From an uncultured Roseicyclus sp. (GTDB lineage: Bacteria > Pseudomonadota > Alphaproteobacteria > Rhodobacterales > Rhodobacteraceae): a stretch of 64,000 bases of DNA. Position numbers and translations under genes: made by a program. Shown here in pieces: positions 9,948-18,750 of this stretch. The stretch lies in assembly GCA_947494975.1 (NCBI GenBank), contig CANLXA010000001.1:930001-994000 (forward strand), read 5' to 3'. A model generated the notes under the pieces. That model was not told where the DNA came from. It saw only the letters and a list, made by a program, of their open reading frames with translations, and searched no databases. Within the stretch, counting starts at the first letter, position 1. Each line of letters starts with the position of its first letter.

Positions 9948-11488
9948 CCGCGCCATTGCTCGACATTCGGGGGCTGACCAAGGCCTATCCCGGCGTCATC
10001 GCGAATGATGACGTCTCCTTTGCATTGCGGCCGGGCGAGGTTCACGCGCTGCTGGGGGAAAACGGCGCCGGGAAATCGACCCTGGTCAAGATGATCTACG
10101 GACTGGTGAAGCCCGATAGCGGCGCGATGGTTCTCAACAACGCCCCCTACACGCCGGCCGAGCCGCGGGCCGCACGGCAATCGGGCGTTGCCATGGTGTT
10201 CCAGCATTTCAGCCTGTTCGAAGCACTGTCAGTGGCCGAGAACATCGCGCTCGGGATGGAACATCCGCCCAAGCCCCGCGACCTGAGCGCGCGGATCCGT
10301 GAGGTGAGCCACGCCTATGGCCTGCCGCTAGACCCAGAAAGCCTTGTTGGCGATCTGTCGGCGGGCGAACGCCAGCGGGTAGAGATCATCAGGTGCCTGC
10401 TGCAGGATCCGCAGCTTCTTATCATGGACGAGCCGACCTCCGTTCTGACGCCGCAAGAGGTGGAGATCCTGTTCCACACCCTGCGCAAGCTGAGTGCAGA
10501 GGGCACGGCGATCCTCTACATTTCGCACAAGCTTGAGGAGATTCGCGCGCTCTGCGATGCCGCCACGATCCTGCGCCTCGGCAAGGTAGTGGGGGAATGC
10601 ACGCCCGCGGACGTGTCTGCCGCCGAAATGGCCGAGATGATGGTGGGCAAATCCCTCGCCGTTCCGGCCCGGGATGCAACCGAGCCGGGCGATACGCTCT
10701 TGGCGGTCGAGAACCTCTCGCTGCCTGCCGTAAGCGCGTTTGGCACCTCGCTGAAGGAGATCACGCTGCAGCTCCGGGCGGGAGAAGTGCTCGGGATCGG
10801 CGGCGTCGCGGGAAACGGGCAGGATGAGCTCCTCGCGGTTTTGTCGGGCGAGCGCAGGACACCCCCCGGCACCGTCCGGTTTCAGGGCCGCGATGTGGGC
10901 CCCGAAGGGCCGAACGCCCGCAGGGCCGGTGGATTGTTGTCGGCCCCCGAGGAACGCCTCGGCCACGCTGCGGCGCCCGACATGAGCCTGACGGAAAACG
11001 CCGTTCTCACGGGGCAATCCCGCAAGGGCCTCGCCAAGGGAGGCTTTATCGGCTGGTCGCGCGCGCGCAGCTTTGCCGATGATATCATTGCTCAATTCGA
11101 CGTGCGCACGCCGGGGAACGCCACCGCCGCCCGCGCTCTATCGGGTGGCAATCTGCAGAAATTCGTCATCGGGCGGGAGATACTGCAAGATCCGGTTGTG
11201 CTGGTCGTCAACCAACCCACCTGGGGGGTCGATGCATCCGCCGCCGCTGATATCCGGCAAGCCCTCCTGAACCTCGCCCAGAACGGCGCGGGCGTGATCG
11301 TGATCAGCCAGGATCTGGATGAGCTTCTGGAAATCTCGGACCGGTTCTGCGCCCTGAACGAAGGCCGCCTGTCCGAGCCGCGCCCGGCGCGCGGCCTGTC
11401 GATGGAAGAGATCGGCCTGATGCTTGGCGGCGCCCACGGCATGGCAGAGGCGCATCTTGAGGAATTGCATCCCGGGGCCAGCGCATGA
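9944..11488 (+). CDS. BMP-type nucleoside ABC transporter, tandem ATPase
   Basis: 514 residues with two fused ABC domains, the arrangement of sugar- and nucleoside-type importers (NupA/YufO, RbsA-like). The first domain has Walker A GENGAGKST (G38-T46) and the signature DLSAGERQRVEI. The second has the usual degenerate P-loop (VAGNGQDE), signature ALSGGNLQKF and a Walker B variant, VVNQPTWGVD. It powers uptake by the two permeases encoded downstream and by the BMP-family binding protein at the end of the operon. Close linkage to xdhABC suggests purine nucleosides or bases as cargo. Junctions on both sides are ATGA overlaps. Confidence 0.95.
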   Translation: MTAPLLDIRGLTKAYPGVIANDDVSFALRPGEVHALLGENGAGKSTLVKMIYGLVKPDSGAMVLNNAPYTPAEPRAARQSGVAMVFQHFSLFEALSVAENIALGMEHPPKPRDLSARIREVSHAYGLPLDPESLVGDLSAGERQRVEIIRCLLQDPQLLIMDEPTSVLTPQEVEILFHTLRKLSAEGTAILYISHKLEEIRALCDAATILRLGKVVGECTPADVSAAEMAEMMVGKSLAVPARDATEPGDTLLAVENLSLPAVSAFGTSLKEITLQLRAGEVLGIGGVAGNGQDELLAVLSGERRTPPGTVRFQGRDVGPEGPNARRAGGLLSAPEERLGHAAAPDMSLTENAVLTGQSRKGLAKGGFIGWSRARSFADDIIAQFDVRTPGNATAARALSGGNLQKFVIGREILQDPVVLVVNQPTWGVDASAAADIRQALLNLAQNGAGVIVISQDLDELLEISDRFCALNEGRLSEPRPARGLSMEEIGLMLGGAHGMAEAHLEELHPGASA

Positions 11489-12570
11489 TCCGCCTCGAAA
11501 AACGCCCCACGCCGTCCCGCGCCTGGGCGCTGAGCACACCGATCATCGCGGTGATCCTGACGATGATCGCGGGCGGTGCAATGTTCGCGACCTTGGGTCA
11601 GGATCCGTTCGAGACCATCAGGATCATCTTTTGGGACCCGTTGTTTCACGAGCGCTTCGCATCGTTCTCGCGCCCGCAACTCCTCGTCAAAGCGGGCCCA
11701 CTGATCCTCATCGCAATCGGCCTCAGCCTCGGGTTCCGGGCCGGGATCTGGAATATCGGGGCCGAAGGGCAATACATCGTGGGCGCCATCGCCGGGGCGG
11801 CGTTCGGCCTTGCATTTTACCCCTCCGAGTCACCACTCATTTTCCCGGGTATGGTGATCGCCGGGCTGATCGGCGGCACCCTTTGGGCGATGATCCCCGC
11901 GCTCCTGAAAGTCTTCGCCAACACCAACGAGATCCTCGTGTCCCTCCTTCTGGTCTATGTGGCCGAAGCCATGCTGGCCTCTGCCGCGACGGGATGGCTC
12001 CGCAATCCGGAGGGTCAGGGCTTTCCCGGCTCCCGCAACCTCGCGCGGCATGCCGGCACGGACAATCCGGAGCTTTTTGCGGGCACGGGCATGCATTGGG
12101 GGGTCCTGGCGGCCTTCGTGGCCGTGATCGCGGCCTATGTCCTGTTCCAGCGCCACGTGCTCGGCTACCAGATCAAGCTGGCCGGTCAGGCCCCCCGCGC
12201 GGCACGTTTTTCGGGCGTGAACCCCGGTCGGCTGATCATCCTGTGCCTCGGCGTATCCGGCGCGCTTGCGGGTGCGGCAGGCCTTTTCGAAGTGTCCGGT
12301 CCGGCCGGCCAGATCACGATCGATTTCAATTCCGGCTACGGCTTCACGGCGATCATCGTGGCGTTTCTGGGCCGCCTGAACCCCATCGGCATCCTCTTCG
12401 CAGGCCTGCTGATGGCGCTGACCTATATCGGCGGGGAACTGGCGCAGCTTCTGCTGCAGGTCCCGGCCCCGGCGATCCAGGCGTTCCAGGGGATGCTGCT
12501 GTTCTTCCTTCTGGCTTTGGACGTCCTTTCGAATTACCGGGTGCGGATCGGACGGGAGCGCGCCGCATGA
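11485..12570 (+). CDS. BMP-type nucleoside ABC transporter permease 1
   Basis: 361-residue inner-membrane permease of the YufP/RbsC-like branched-chain/ribose superfamily. It is highly hydrophobic, with the family markers GIWNIGAEGQYIVGA near residues 88-102 and ANTNEILVSLLL near 145. The cytoplasmic loop carries LGYQIKLAGQAPRAARFSGVN, the presumed ATPase-coupling region. It forms the channel together with permease 2. It overlaps the ATPase gene and the following small membrane gene by 4 bases each. Confidence 0.94.
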   Translation: MIRLEKRPTPSRAWALSTPIIAVILTMIAGGAMFATLGQDPFETIRIIFWDPLFHERFASFSRPQLLVKAGPLILIAIGLSLGFRAGIWNIGAEGQYIVGAIAGAAFGLAFYPSESPLIFPGMVIAGLIGGTLWAMIPALLKVFANTNEILVSLLLVYVAEAMLASAATGWLRNPEGQGFPGSRNLARHAGTDNPELFAGTGMHWGVLAAFVAVIAAYVLFQRHVLGYQIKLAGQAPRAARFSGVNPGRLIILCLGVSGALAGAAGLFEVSGPAGQITIDFNSGYGFTAIIVAFLGRLNPIGILFAGLLMALTYIGGELAQLLLQVPAPAIQAFQGMLLFFLLALDVLSNYRVRIGRERAA

Positions 12571-12869
12571 CTGCAAATGGCACATCGCCCCGTCCGGCGC
12601 CCTGCTGGCGCGATCCGCTTCTGTTTGTCATTGGCGCGGTCATCTCCTTCTTCAGCCTCATCGGCCAACTTCTGGCGCTGATGGTCGTGACGGGTGGGGC
12701 GGTCATTGCGAGGCCGATCCTGATCGGTTTGATCATCGCGGGGCAGATGCTGGATCGCCTCGTAATTCGCCGCGAACGACCCCAGGGCAGCTTGCCGTTC
12801 GCCGCTTTTACCCTCGGCTTCACGGCGCTCGTCGCTGTTCTGGCCATCACCAGCGGGGCCCAGGTATGA
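12567..12869 (+). CDS. Small membrane protein between the two permease genes
   Basis: 100 residues with three probable membrane segments, about 17-38, 40-61 and 76-97, and a basic loop (RLVIRRERPQ) between the second and third. It has 4-base ATGA overlaps with both permease genes, as its neighbours do, which argues strongly that it is a real translated gene. I recognise no family. It could be an accessory subunit, a chaperone for permease assembly, or a regulator of the transporter. Composition and codon use look like the flanking genes. Confidence 0.75.
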   Translation: MTANGTSPRPAPCWRDPLLFVIGAVISFFSLIGQLLALMVVTGGAVIARPILIGLIIAGQMLDRLVIRRERPQGSLPFAAFTLGFTALVAVLAITSGAQV

Positions 12870-13789
12870 TCATCGATCCCGTCACCCTGATCGTCGCGCT
12901 GATCACCATCTCCACGCCTGTGCTTCTGGCGGCCTTGGGCGAACTGGTGGTCGAAAAGGCGGGCGTCCTCAATCTGGGCGTCGAGGGCATGATGATCATG
13001 GGCGCGGTCTGCGGGTTCATCGTGGCCAACCTGACGGGATCGCCGACGCTGGCCTTCCTTGCGGGGATGGCGGGCGCCGCAGCCCTGAGCGCGGTTTTCG
13101 CCATCCTCACCCAATTTCTGATGTCGAACCAGGTGGCAACCGGCTTGGCCCTCACGCTGTTCGGCCTGGGCCTCGCGGCGCTTCTGGGCGTGGGATACGA
13201 GGGCCAGCCCATCCCGGACGTGGCCAAACCCTTGCCCGAGATGCTCCGCACGATCCCGGTGATCGGGCCAATACTCCTCAGTCACGACCTTGTGACATAC
13301 ATCGCGATCTTCGCCGTCTTCGCCATTTGGTACGTCCTCAAACATACCCGCCTCGGCCTGGTTATCCGCGCCGTGGGCGAAAGCCATGATGCCGCCCATG
13401 CACTCGGTTACAAGGTGATCCGCATCCGCTTTGCCGCGATCTTGTTTGGCGGTGCGATGGCGGGGCTTGGTGGCGCCTTCCTGAGCGTTGTCTATGTCGA
13501 AAACTGGGTGCAGGGCATGACGGCGGGCGCCGGCTGGATCGCGTTGGCGCTGGTGGTGTTCGCGGCCTGGAAGCCGGGCCGCGTCCTCTTCGGCGCGTGG
13601 CTCTTCGGGGGCATCGCGGCGCTGCAATTGCGCCTGCAGGCCGCCGAGATCGGTGTGCCCGTGGCGCTTCTGGATGCGTCACCCTACCTCGTGACGATCA
13701 TCGTTCTGGTCATCATGTCCTCCGACCGGGCCCGAACCGCGCTCAATGCACCCGCGGCCCTTGGCAAAACCTTCCACGCGACGGGGTAG
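12866..13789 (+). CDS. BMP-type nucleoside ABC transporter permease 2
   Basis: 307-residue permease, the shorter partner usual in this transporter family. Markers are LAALGELVVEKAGVLNLGVEGMM near residues 20-45 and TRLGLVIRAVGESHDAAHALGYKV near 165-188. The C-terminus ends on a hydrophobic helix (YLVTIIVLVIMS) and a short cytosolic tail. It is preceded by an ATGA overlap with the small membrane gene and followed after 4 bases by the ion-channel gene. Confidence 0.94.
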   Translation: MIIDPVTLIVALITISTPVLLAALGELVVEKAGVLNLGVEGMMIMGAVCGFIVANLTGSPTLAFLAGMAGAAALSAVFAILTQFLMSNQVATGLALTLFGLGLAALLGVGYEGQPIPDVAKPLPEMLRTIPVIGPILLSHDLVTYIAIFAVFAIWYVLKHTRLGLVIRAVGESHDAAHALGYKVIRIRFAAILFGGAMAGLGGAFLSVVYVENWVQGMTAGAGWIALALVVFAAWKPGRVLFGAWLFGGIAALQLRLQAAEIGVPVALLDASPYLVTIIVLVIMSSDRARTALNAPAALGKTFHATG

Positions 13790-13793
13790 GCGA

Positions 13794-14552
13794 ATGACCC
13801 GCCCCGATATCATCGCGATCCTGGACGGCACCAGCCCCACCTTCGGGCGCAGCGTGGCGCTGGCGATATACGCCCTGATCTGCGCGTCGGCCATCATCAT
13901 CGCGCTTGAGACGCTGCCGGATCTGACACCAAGGATGAATACGATCCTTGTTACCGCCGAACTGGTGATCCTCGGCATCTTCGTGGTGGAATACACCCTC
14001 AGGCTGACGTGTTCGGAAAGGCCGCTGAAATACGCGTTCAGCTTCTGGGGTATCATTGATTTCATCGCCATCGTTCCGGCGGTTCTGTTCCTGTTCCCGG
14101 ACCTCACCACAGTGCGGGCCCTGCGTTTGCTGCGAATTCTGCGGCTGCTGAAGCTGTTCAAGGCCAACCGGGCGCTGGACCGTATCGGGGCCGCGATCGA
14201 CAGGGCCAAGGCCGAGTTCGGCATCTTCTTCTTCATCGCGGTGGTGGCTCTTTATCTGGCCGCCGTGGGCATCTACCACTTCGAACATGAGGCACAGCCC
14301 GATGGTTTCTCGTCCATCCCGGAAAGCCTCTGGTGGGCGATCGCCACACTGACCACGGTCGGGTATGGCGACGTCTACCCGATTACCACGGGCGGGCGTA
14401 TCTTTACCGGCCTTGTCCTGCTGATCGGCATTGGTATCGTCGCTGTGCCCGCAGGCCTGATCACTGCCGCATTGACCGAATCCAGTTCATCGGACAGCGA
14501 CGCGGACCAAGAACCACAAGAACCCAAATCCAACAGAGGGGATATTTCATGA
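13794..14552 (+). CDS. Voltage-gated K+ channel-like ion transporter
   Basis: 252 residues, a six-helix Kv-type subunit. The S4 helix has arginines at every third position (R108, R111, R114, R117, then K120 and K123). The selectivity filter TVGYGD is at 188-193, so the pore should be potassium-selective. The cytosolic C-terminus is short and acidic, with no RCK/TrkA-N domain. I chose the ATG at 13794, four bases after permease 2; an upstream in-frame ATG lies inside that gene. Its stop overlaps the BMP gene start (ATGA). A K+ channel between transporter genes is unusual; it might balance charge during uptake, but that is speculation. Confidence 0.93.
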   Translation: MTRPDIIAILDGTSPTFGRSVALAIYALICASAIIIALETLPDLTPRMNTILVTAELVILGIFVVEYTLRLTCSERPLKYAFSFWGIIDFIAIVPAVLFLFPDLTTVRALRLLRILRLLKLFKANRALDRIGAAIDRAKAEFGIFFFIAVVALYLAAVGIYHFEHEAQPDGFSSIPESLWWAIATLTTVGYGDVYPITTGGRIFTGLVLLIGIGIVAVPAGLITAALTESSSSDSDADQEPQEPKSNRGDIS

Positions 14553-15631
14553 AACGCACCACCACACTGCTGACCGGCGTGGCGCTCGCCACCGGCCTCG
14601 CCGGCGCTGCCATCGCCGATAGCCACGATCCGTTCCAGGTCGGCTTCATCTATGTCGGGCCGACGGGCGATTTCGGCTGGACCTATGAGCATGACCAGGG
14701 CCGGTTGGCCGTGGAAGAGGCCTATGGCGATCAGGTTGAAACTGTCTATCTGGAAAACGTGCCCGAGGGGGCCGATGCAGAACGCGCGATCACGACGATG
14801 ATCCTGGGTGGGGCGGACATGATCTTCACCACCTCTTTCGGCTACATGGAAGCCACCAATGCCGTCGCGGCGCAGTTCCCGGATGTGCTCTTCGAACACG
14901 CGACGGGGTATCTGCGCGAGCATCCGAACGTCTCGACCTACTCCGCGCGCTTCTACGAAGGCCGCGCGGTTCTGGGCCACATTGCGGGCCACATGACCGA
15001 GAGCAACACGATCGGCTACATCGCCTCGTTCCCGATCCCCGAAGTGATCCGCGGCATCAACTCCGCCTACCTTCATGCCCGCGCAGTGAACCCGGATGTG
15101 GAGATGCGCGTGGTGTGGGTCTACACCTGGTTTGATCCCGCAGTCGAAGCCGACGCGGCCCAGGCCCTGATCGATGCCGGTGTCGACGTGCTGATGCAGC
15201 ATACCGATTCCACCGCGCCGCAGGCCGTGGCGCAGGAAGCGGGCATCATCTCCTTCGGGCAGGCATCCGACATGGCGCAATTCGCGCCTGCACCGCGCGT
15301 GGCCTCCATCATCGACAATTGGGCGCCCTATTACATCGAGCGGGTGGGCCAGGCCATTGAAGGCACCTGGGAACAGGCTGACACATGGGACGGTATTGGC
15401 CCGGGCATGGTCGAGATCGGTGAGATGACCGAGACCATACCCGCCGAGGTGCGCGAAAGCGCCCAGGCCATGATCGATGCCATCGCGGCGGGCGAATACC
15501 ACCCGTTCACCGGCCCGATCAACCGGCAGGACGGCACCGCATGGCTGGCCGAAGGTGAAGTCGCCGATGACGGCACGCTGGCCGGCATGGATTTCTACGT
15601 GGAAGGTATCACGGGCGAGATTCCCAACTGA
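14549..15631 (+). CDS. BMP-family substrate-binding protein
   Basis: 360 residues. Signal peptide MKRTTTLLTGVALATGLAGAAIA is followed by DSHD, with no lipobox cysteine, so this is a soluble periplasmic binding protein, unlike the lipoproteins of Gram-positive bacteria. The family pattern starts QVGFIYVGPTGDFGWTYEHDQG, and GADMIFTTSFGYM is the second strand/loop signature. The start at 14549 overlaps the channel gene (ATGA) and has AGAGGGG as ribosome binding site. BMP proteins bind nucleosides or related purine ligands, and the operon context with XdhABC fits that. It is the last gene of the operon, followed by a terminator. Confidence 0.94.
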   Translation: MKRTTTLLTGVALATGLAGAAIADSHDPFQVGFIYVGPTGDFGWTYEHDQGRLAVEEAYGDQVETVYLENVPEGADAERAITTMILGGADMIFTTSFGYMEATNAVAAQFPDVLFEHATGYLREHPNVSTYSARFYEGRAVLGHIAGHMTESNTIGYIASFPIPEVIRGINSAYLHARAVNPDVEMRVVWVYTWFDPAVEADAAQALIDAGVDVLMQHTDSTAPQAVAQEAGIISFGQASDMAQFAPAPRVASIIDNWAPYYIERVGQAIEGTWEQADTWDGIGPGMVEIGEMTETIPAEVRESAQAMIDAIAAGEYHPFTGPINRQDGTAWLAEGEVADDGTLAGMDFYVEGITGEIPN

Positions 15632-15657
15632 TCCCGGCACCACGTCCTGACATCGGA

Positions 15658-15690
15658 AAGGCCCGCATCGGTTGCGGGCCTTTTCGTTTC
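15658..15690 (+). terminator. Intrinsic terminator of the xdh/BMP operon
   Basis: Arms AAGGCCCGCA (15658-15667) and TGCGGGCCTT (15673-15682) pair perfectly around the loop TCGGT, followed by TTCGTTTC. It starts 26 bases past the BMP gene stop and marks the end of the nine-gene chain. Confidence 0.85.
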
Positions 15691-15711
15691 GTACGGGTTT
15701 TGGCCGGTTTG

Positions 15712-15873
15712 CTAACCTGAGCTGCGGCGCAACGATAGGCTGAGGCCGCCCGACGCGCCCGGCGGCAGAGTGGGGCCGACGCGCAAGGCTACGGCGGCGA
15801 GGGCGGCCGACAGGTTCCAGGTGGCCCGCTCCGTCGGACGCGAGACGCCCGCCACCGGGTCGATGACACACAT
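15712..15873 (-). CDS. Doubtful small ORF in a long intergenic stretch
   Basis: The 386-base gap between the BMP gene and the next FAD oxidoreductase (15632-16017) holds the terminator, this 53-residue reverse-strand ORF and nothing else I can support. The ORF starts at an ATG behind a G-run (GGGGGGGGTC) that could serve as a ribosome binding site and reads MCVIDPVAGVSRPTERATWN at the start. No family is recognised, and the frame stays open upstream of the ATG. It may be a gene remnant. Confidence 0.2.
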   Translation of the reverse strand: MCVIDPVAGVSRPTERATWNLSAALAAVALRVGPTLPPGASGGLSLSLRRSSG

Positions 15874-16017
15874 GACCCCCCCGGCAGGTCCGGAGACCTT
15901 GGCTTGGCCGCAAACGAGCCGCTTTTGCACGCGAACCGGAAACGGATTGTTTCGGGGATTGCCACGTGGCTTCGATGGCACTTGCCCAGTATCACGCGCC
16001 GCCCTAGTGCTGCGACC

Positions 16018-17097
16018 ATGAATTACGATTTCCTCATCATCGGCGGCGGCATCGCCGGAGCCTCGGCAGGCGGACGCCTTGCGGATCTTGGACGCGTCTG
16101 TTTGTTGGAGGCCGAGCCCGCTCTTGCCTACCACGCCTCCGGCCGATCCGCCGCGCTGTTTGAGGCGAATTACGGCCACCCCGTCACCGTTGCGTTGAAC
16201 GTGGCCTCCAAGGACGATCACCAACGCCTTGACGGTGGTCTGCTCTCTCCGCGCGGCCTGATGATGCTGGCGGGCCCCGGCGAGGAAACGGCGCTTGGCG
16301 AGGACATCGCCCATATGGGCCTGGAGGAGATCGCGCCAGCCGAGGCGCGTGCCATGGTTCCGATCCTCGACACCGCCCATGTCACGCGGGCGGCCTATCA
16401 CGCCGAGGCATGGGACCTTGATACCGACCGCTTGGTGCAGCATTTCGCGAAGGCCATCCGCGCGAACGGATCCGTCGTGACCGGCGCTCCGGCCTCGGCA
16501 ATCAGCCGGACGGAAGCCGGCTGGCAGGTGATCGCCGGCGGGGAAACCTATTCGGCGCGGATCCTCATCAACGCCGCGGGGGCATGGGCCGATCCCGTCG
16601 CCGCCTTGGCCGGACTTCCACCGCTCGGCCTCCGCCCTCTGCGCCGGTCCATGGCGCGGATGCCCGCCCCCGGCGGCCACGATGTCAGCGGCTGGCCGAT
16701 GCTGATCGGCGCGGGCGAAAGCTGGTACGCCAAGCCCGATGCGGGCGCGTGGCTTGTCTCGCCCGCCGAAGAGGACCCCGTGGCCGAACCCCACGATGCC
16801 TATGCCGATGACATGATGCTGGCCGAGGGCATCGCCCGCTATCAGCCCTTCGTCACCGAGGAGGTAACCCGCGTCACCTCCACCTGGGCCGGGTTACGCA
16901 CGTTTTCGCCGGATCGGTGCCTCGTCATCGGGCCGGAGCCGTCCGATCCGTCTTTCATCTGGTGTGCCGGCCAGGGCGGCTACGGATTTCAGACCGCGCC
17001 CGCCGCAAGCCAGCTTCTGGCGGATCTGGTGGGCGGGCAGCCGCCGGTTCTTGAGCCAGCGACGATTGCCGCCCTGTCGCCGTCACGGTTTCGCTAG
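16018..17097 (+). CDS. FAD-dependent amine/amino-acid oxidoreductase (DAO family)
   Basis: 359 residues. The N-terminal dinucleotide motif IIGGGIAGASAGGRLADLG (residues 7-25) binds FAD. The sequence EAEPALAYHASGRSAALFEANYG and the C-terminal TWAGLRTFSPDRCLVIGPEP and GQGGYGFQTAPA blocks are typical of the DAO/glycine-oxidase-like family often called FAD-dependent oxidoreductase or D-arginine/glycine oxidase-like. The substrate is likely a D-amino acid or secondary amine, not resolvable by eye. It is a single gene; a 72-base gap precedes the two secreted paralogues. Confidence 0.88.
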   Translation: MNYDFLIIGGGIAGASAGGRLADLGRVCLLEAEPALAYHASGRSAALFEANYGHPVTVALNVASKDDHQRLDGGLLSPRGLMMLAGPGEETALGEDIAHMGLEEIAPAEARAMVPILDTAHVTRAAYHAEAWDLDTDRLVQHFAKAIRANGSVVTGAPASAISRTEAGWQVIAGGETYSARILINAAGAWADPVAALAGLPPLGLRPLRRSMARMPAPGGHDVSGWPMLIGAGESWYAKPDAGAWLVSPAEEDPVAEPHDAYADDMMLAEGIARYQPFVTEEVTRVTSTWAGLRTFSPDRCLVIGPEPSDPSFIWCAGQGGYGFQTAPAASQLLADLVGGQPPVLEPATIAALSPSRFR

Positions 17098-17169
17098 GAG
17101 GGGCAGGCGGAACTTGCACCCCCGGCGTTCCCGCTTATGTTGCAGCCAAACCGGAATCTGGAGCGCCCC

Positions 17170-17625
17170 ATGACCTCATTCGCCATCCGTGCAGGCCTTG
17201 TCGCCGCGCTGATCACCCTGCCTTTCGCTGCATCGGCCCAATCGCAACTCGACCGGTTCGAAGCCCTGAGCGAACGGATGACCCAACTGACCTATCAGGG
17301 CCTGGCGGAGCAGTTCCCGCAGATCAACGGGTTGTTGCCCTCGGCGGAATGGGACCGTCCGATGCGCCGTGCAGGCCGCTGTGCGCTGCGCGCCTATGAG
17401 GATGAAGTGGGTGAAGCCGGGGTGATCGCGATGCTGAACGAGCTGGAGACGGCCATCGCCTCGGCGCGCCCGTCGGACATGTTTGACGGCAGCTTCTCGG
17501 CGGGCGTGCCCGAAGGGCTCAGCGCGCAAGACGTGCAGCGGATCAACACCGAATGCGGCGGCACGGAGCTGCAGATGCAGCGGCTGGCCGAATCCGGCGT
17601 GATGCAAGCCTTGCAGTCCGACTAA
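17170..17625 (+). CDS. Small secreted protein of unknown function, paralogue 1
   Basis: 151 residues with a signal peptide ending ASAQSQLDRFE (cleavage after ASA or AQ). The mature part is helical-looking and acidic with two cysteines, C75 in RRAGRCALRAYEDEVGEAG and one in INTECGGTEL. It shares this layout with the next gene and with the gene at 21407: an AQS-x-L-x-R-x-E start of the mature chain, W-x-x-x-M-R-x-A-x-x-C in the middle, and a second cysteine about 25-35 residues from the end. No known domain is recognised. I chose the ATG at 17170 because it begins the signal peptide directly; the in-frame ATG at 17137 adds non-signal sequence. Confidence 0.85.
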   Translation: MTSFAIRAGLVAALITLPFAASAQSQLDRFEALSERMTQLTYQGLAEQFPQINGLLPSAEWDRPMRRAGRCALRAYEDEVGEAGVIAMLNELETAIASARPSDMFDGSFSAGVPEGLSAQDVQRINTECGGTELQMQRLAESGVMQALQSD

Positions 17626-17629
17626 TCTG

Positions 17630-18079
17630 ATGCGCGCCTGTCTTGCCCCGCTGATCGTCCTTGCGCTGGCCACGCCAGTCGCCGCCCAGTCCACCCTGGA
17701 TCGGCTGGAAACCGTCGCGGTTGCGATGAACGGCATGATGAACGAGGCCCTGATTGCAGAGATCCCCGCGCTGGAGGGCCGGATGCCCGCCCCGGAATGG
17801 GATGCGCCCATGCGCGCGGCCTATACCTGCATGCATGATGCTTATGTGGCCGAGGTCGGCCCCGGCCCGGTTGCCGATATGGTGACCCGTATGGAGCAGG
17901 AGCTCGCGACCCTCACCCCGGAGGATCTTCTGAATGGTGGTGCGGCGGTCGAGAACCCCGAGGGCATCAGCGATGATCAGGCGCTGGAGATCGTTGGCAC
18001 CTGCCGGTTGATGGACGTCTTCATGGAGCGGATGGCGGCCAGCGGGGCCATCGAGATGATGATGCAGCAACAACAGTGA
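17630..18079 (+). CDS. Small secreted protein of unknown function, paralogue 2
   Basis: 149 residues, 4 bases after paralogue 1. The signal peptide is MRACLAPLIVLALATPVAAQ, and the mature chain starts STLDRLE. The mid-protein block WDAPMRAAYTCMHDAYVAEVG aligns with paralogue 1 by eye, and the second cysteine lies in IVGTCRLMDVF. The C-terminus is Met/Gln-rich (IEMMMQQQQ). Tandem duplication of a periplasmic protein with one probable disulfide is the simplest reading. Its stop overlaps the GTG start of the methyltransferase gene. Confidence 0.85.
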   Translation: MRACLAPLIVLALATPVAAQSTLDRLETVAVAMNGMMNEALIAEIPALEGRMPAPEWDAPMRAAYTCMHDAYVAEVGPGPVADMVTRMEQELATLTPEDLLNGGAAVENPEGISDDQALEIVGTCRLMDVFMERMAASGAIEMMMQQQQ

Positions 18080-18750
18080 GCGATCGCGCGAAACGCGGCC
18101 CCGACAGGGGCTATGCCGAGACCTACGATGACGGTCGCCTGAGCGCGCCCGCCGCACTCCGCAATCGCGACGTCATCGTCCGAACCCTTGTAGATGTCGC
18201 GCCATCCAACGGCTACGCGTTGGAAATCGCCTCGGGCACCGGCGAACACGCGATCCGCCTCGCCAGCGCAATGCCCGGCCTGACATGGCAGCCGACCGAT
18301 CCCGCCGCTGACCGGCGCGCGTCGATCCAGGCATGGGCCGCGGTGGAACCGGCCGACAACCTTCTGCCACCCCTCGATCTGAATGCCTGCGCGACTGGGT
18401 GGTCGGCAGACCATCACGGCTTTGACCTGATCTTTCTGGCCAATCTGCTGCATCTGGTGACGGAGACGGAGGCACGAACCTGTCTGACCGAGATGGCGCT
18501 GGCGCTGGCGCCCGGAGGCCGCGCCGCCGTGTACGGCCCGTTCCTGCGCGATGGTCAGACCACAAGCGACGGAGATGCCGCCTTCGATGCGCGCCTGCGC
18601 GCCGAAATCCCCGGCGCCGGATACAAGGATCTGGCCTGGGTCACCGGGGTTTGGCAAGGTGCCGGGCTTGCGCCCGCCGCGCCGCACCCGATGCCCGCGA
18701 ATAACCTGATTTTGCTGGCCCAAAAGCCCGCCGATCCTGCCGTAACGTAA
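18076..18750 (+). CDS. DUF938-type SAM-dependent methyltransferase-like protein
   Basis: 224 residues. The SAM-binding motif is ALEIASGTGEHAIRLA (near residues 48-63), followed by HGFDLIFLANLLHLVTETEA, the post-I and motif-IV region of the DUF938 family of class I methyltransferase-like proteins. GGRAAVYGPFLRDGQTTS is the family's characteristic motif VI. The acceptor substrate is unknown for the family. It starts at GTG 18076, whose last two bases form the stop of paralogue 2 (GTGA), so the two genes are probably cotranscribed. Confidence 0.9.
   Translation: MSDRAKRGPDRGYAETYDDGRLSAPAALRNRDVIVRTLVDVAPSNGYALEIASGTGEHAIRLASAMPGLTWQPTDPAADRRASIQAWAAVEPADNLLPPLDLNACATGWSADHHGFDLIFLANLLHLVTETEARTCLTEMALALAPGGRAAVYGPFLRDGQTTSDGDAAFDARLRAEIPGAGYKDLAWVTGVWQGAGLAPAAPHPMPANNLILLAQKPADPAVT

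Noticed and set aside
11424-12566. Possible long version of the small membrane protein
   Set aside because: The upstream part is an out-of-frame reading of permease 1, rich in Arg and Gly; only the part from ATG 12567 looks like a protein.
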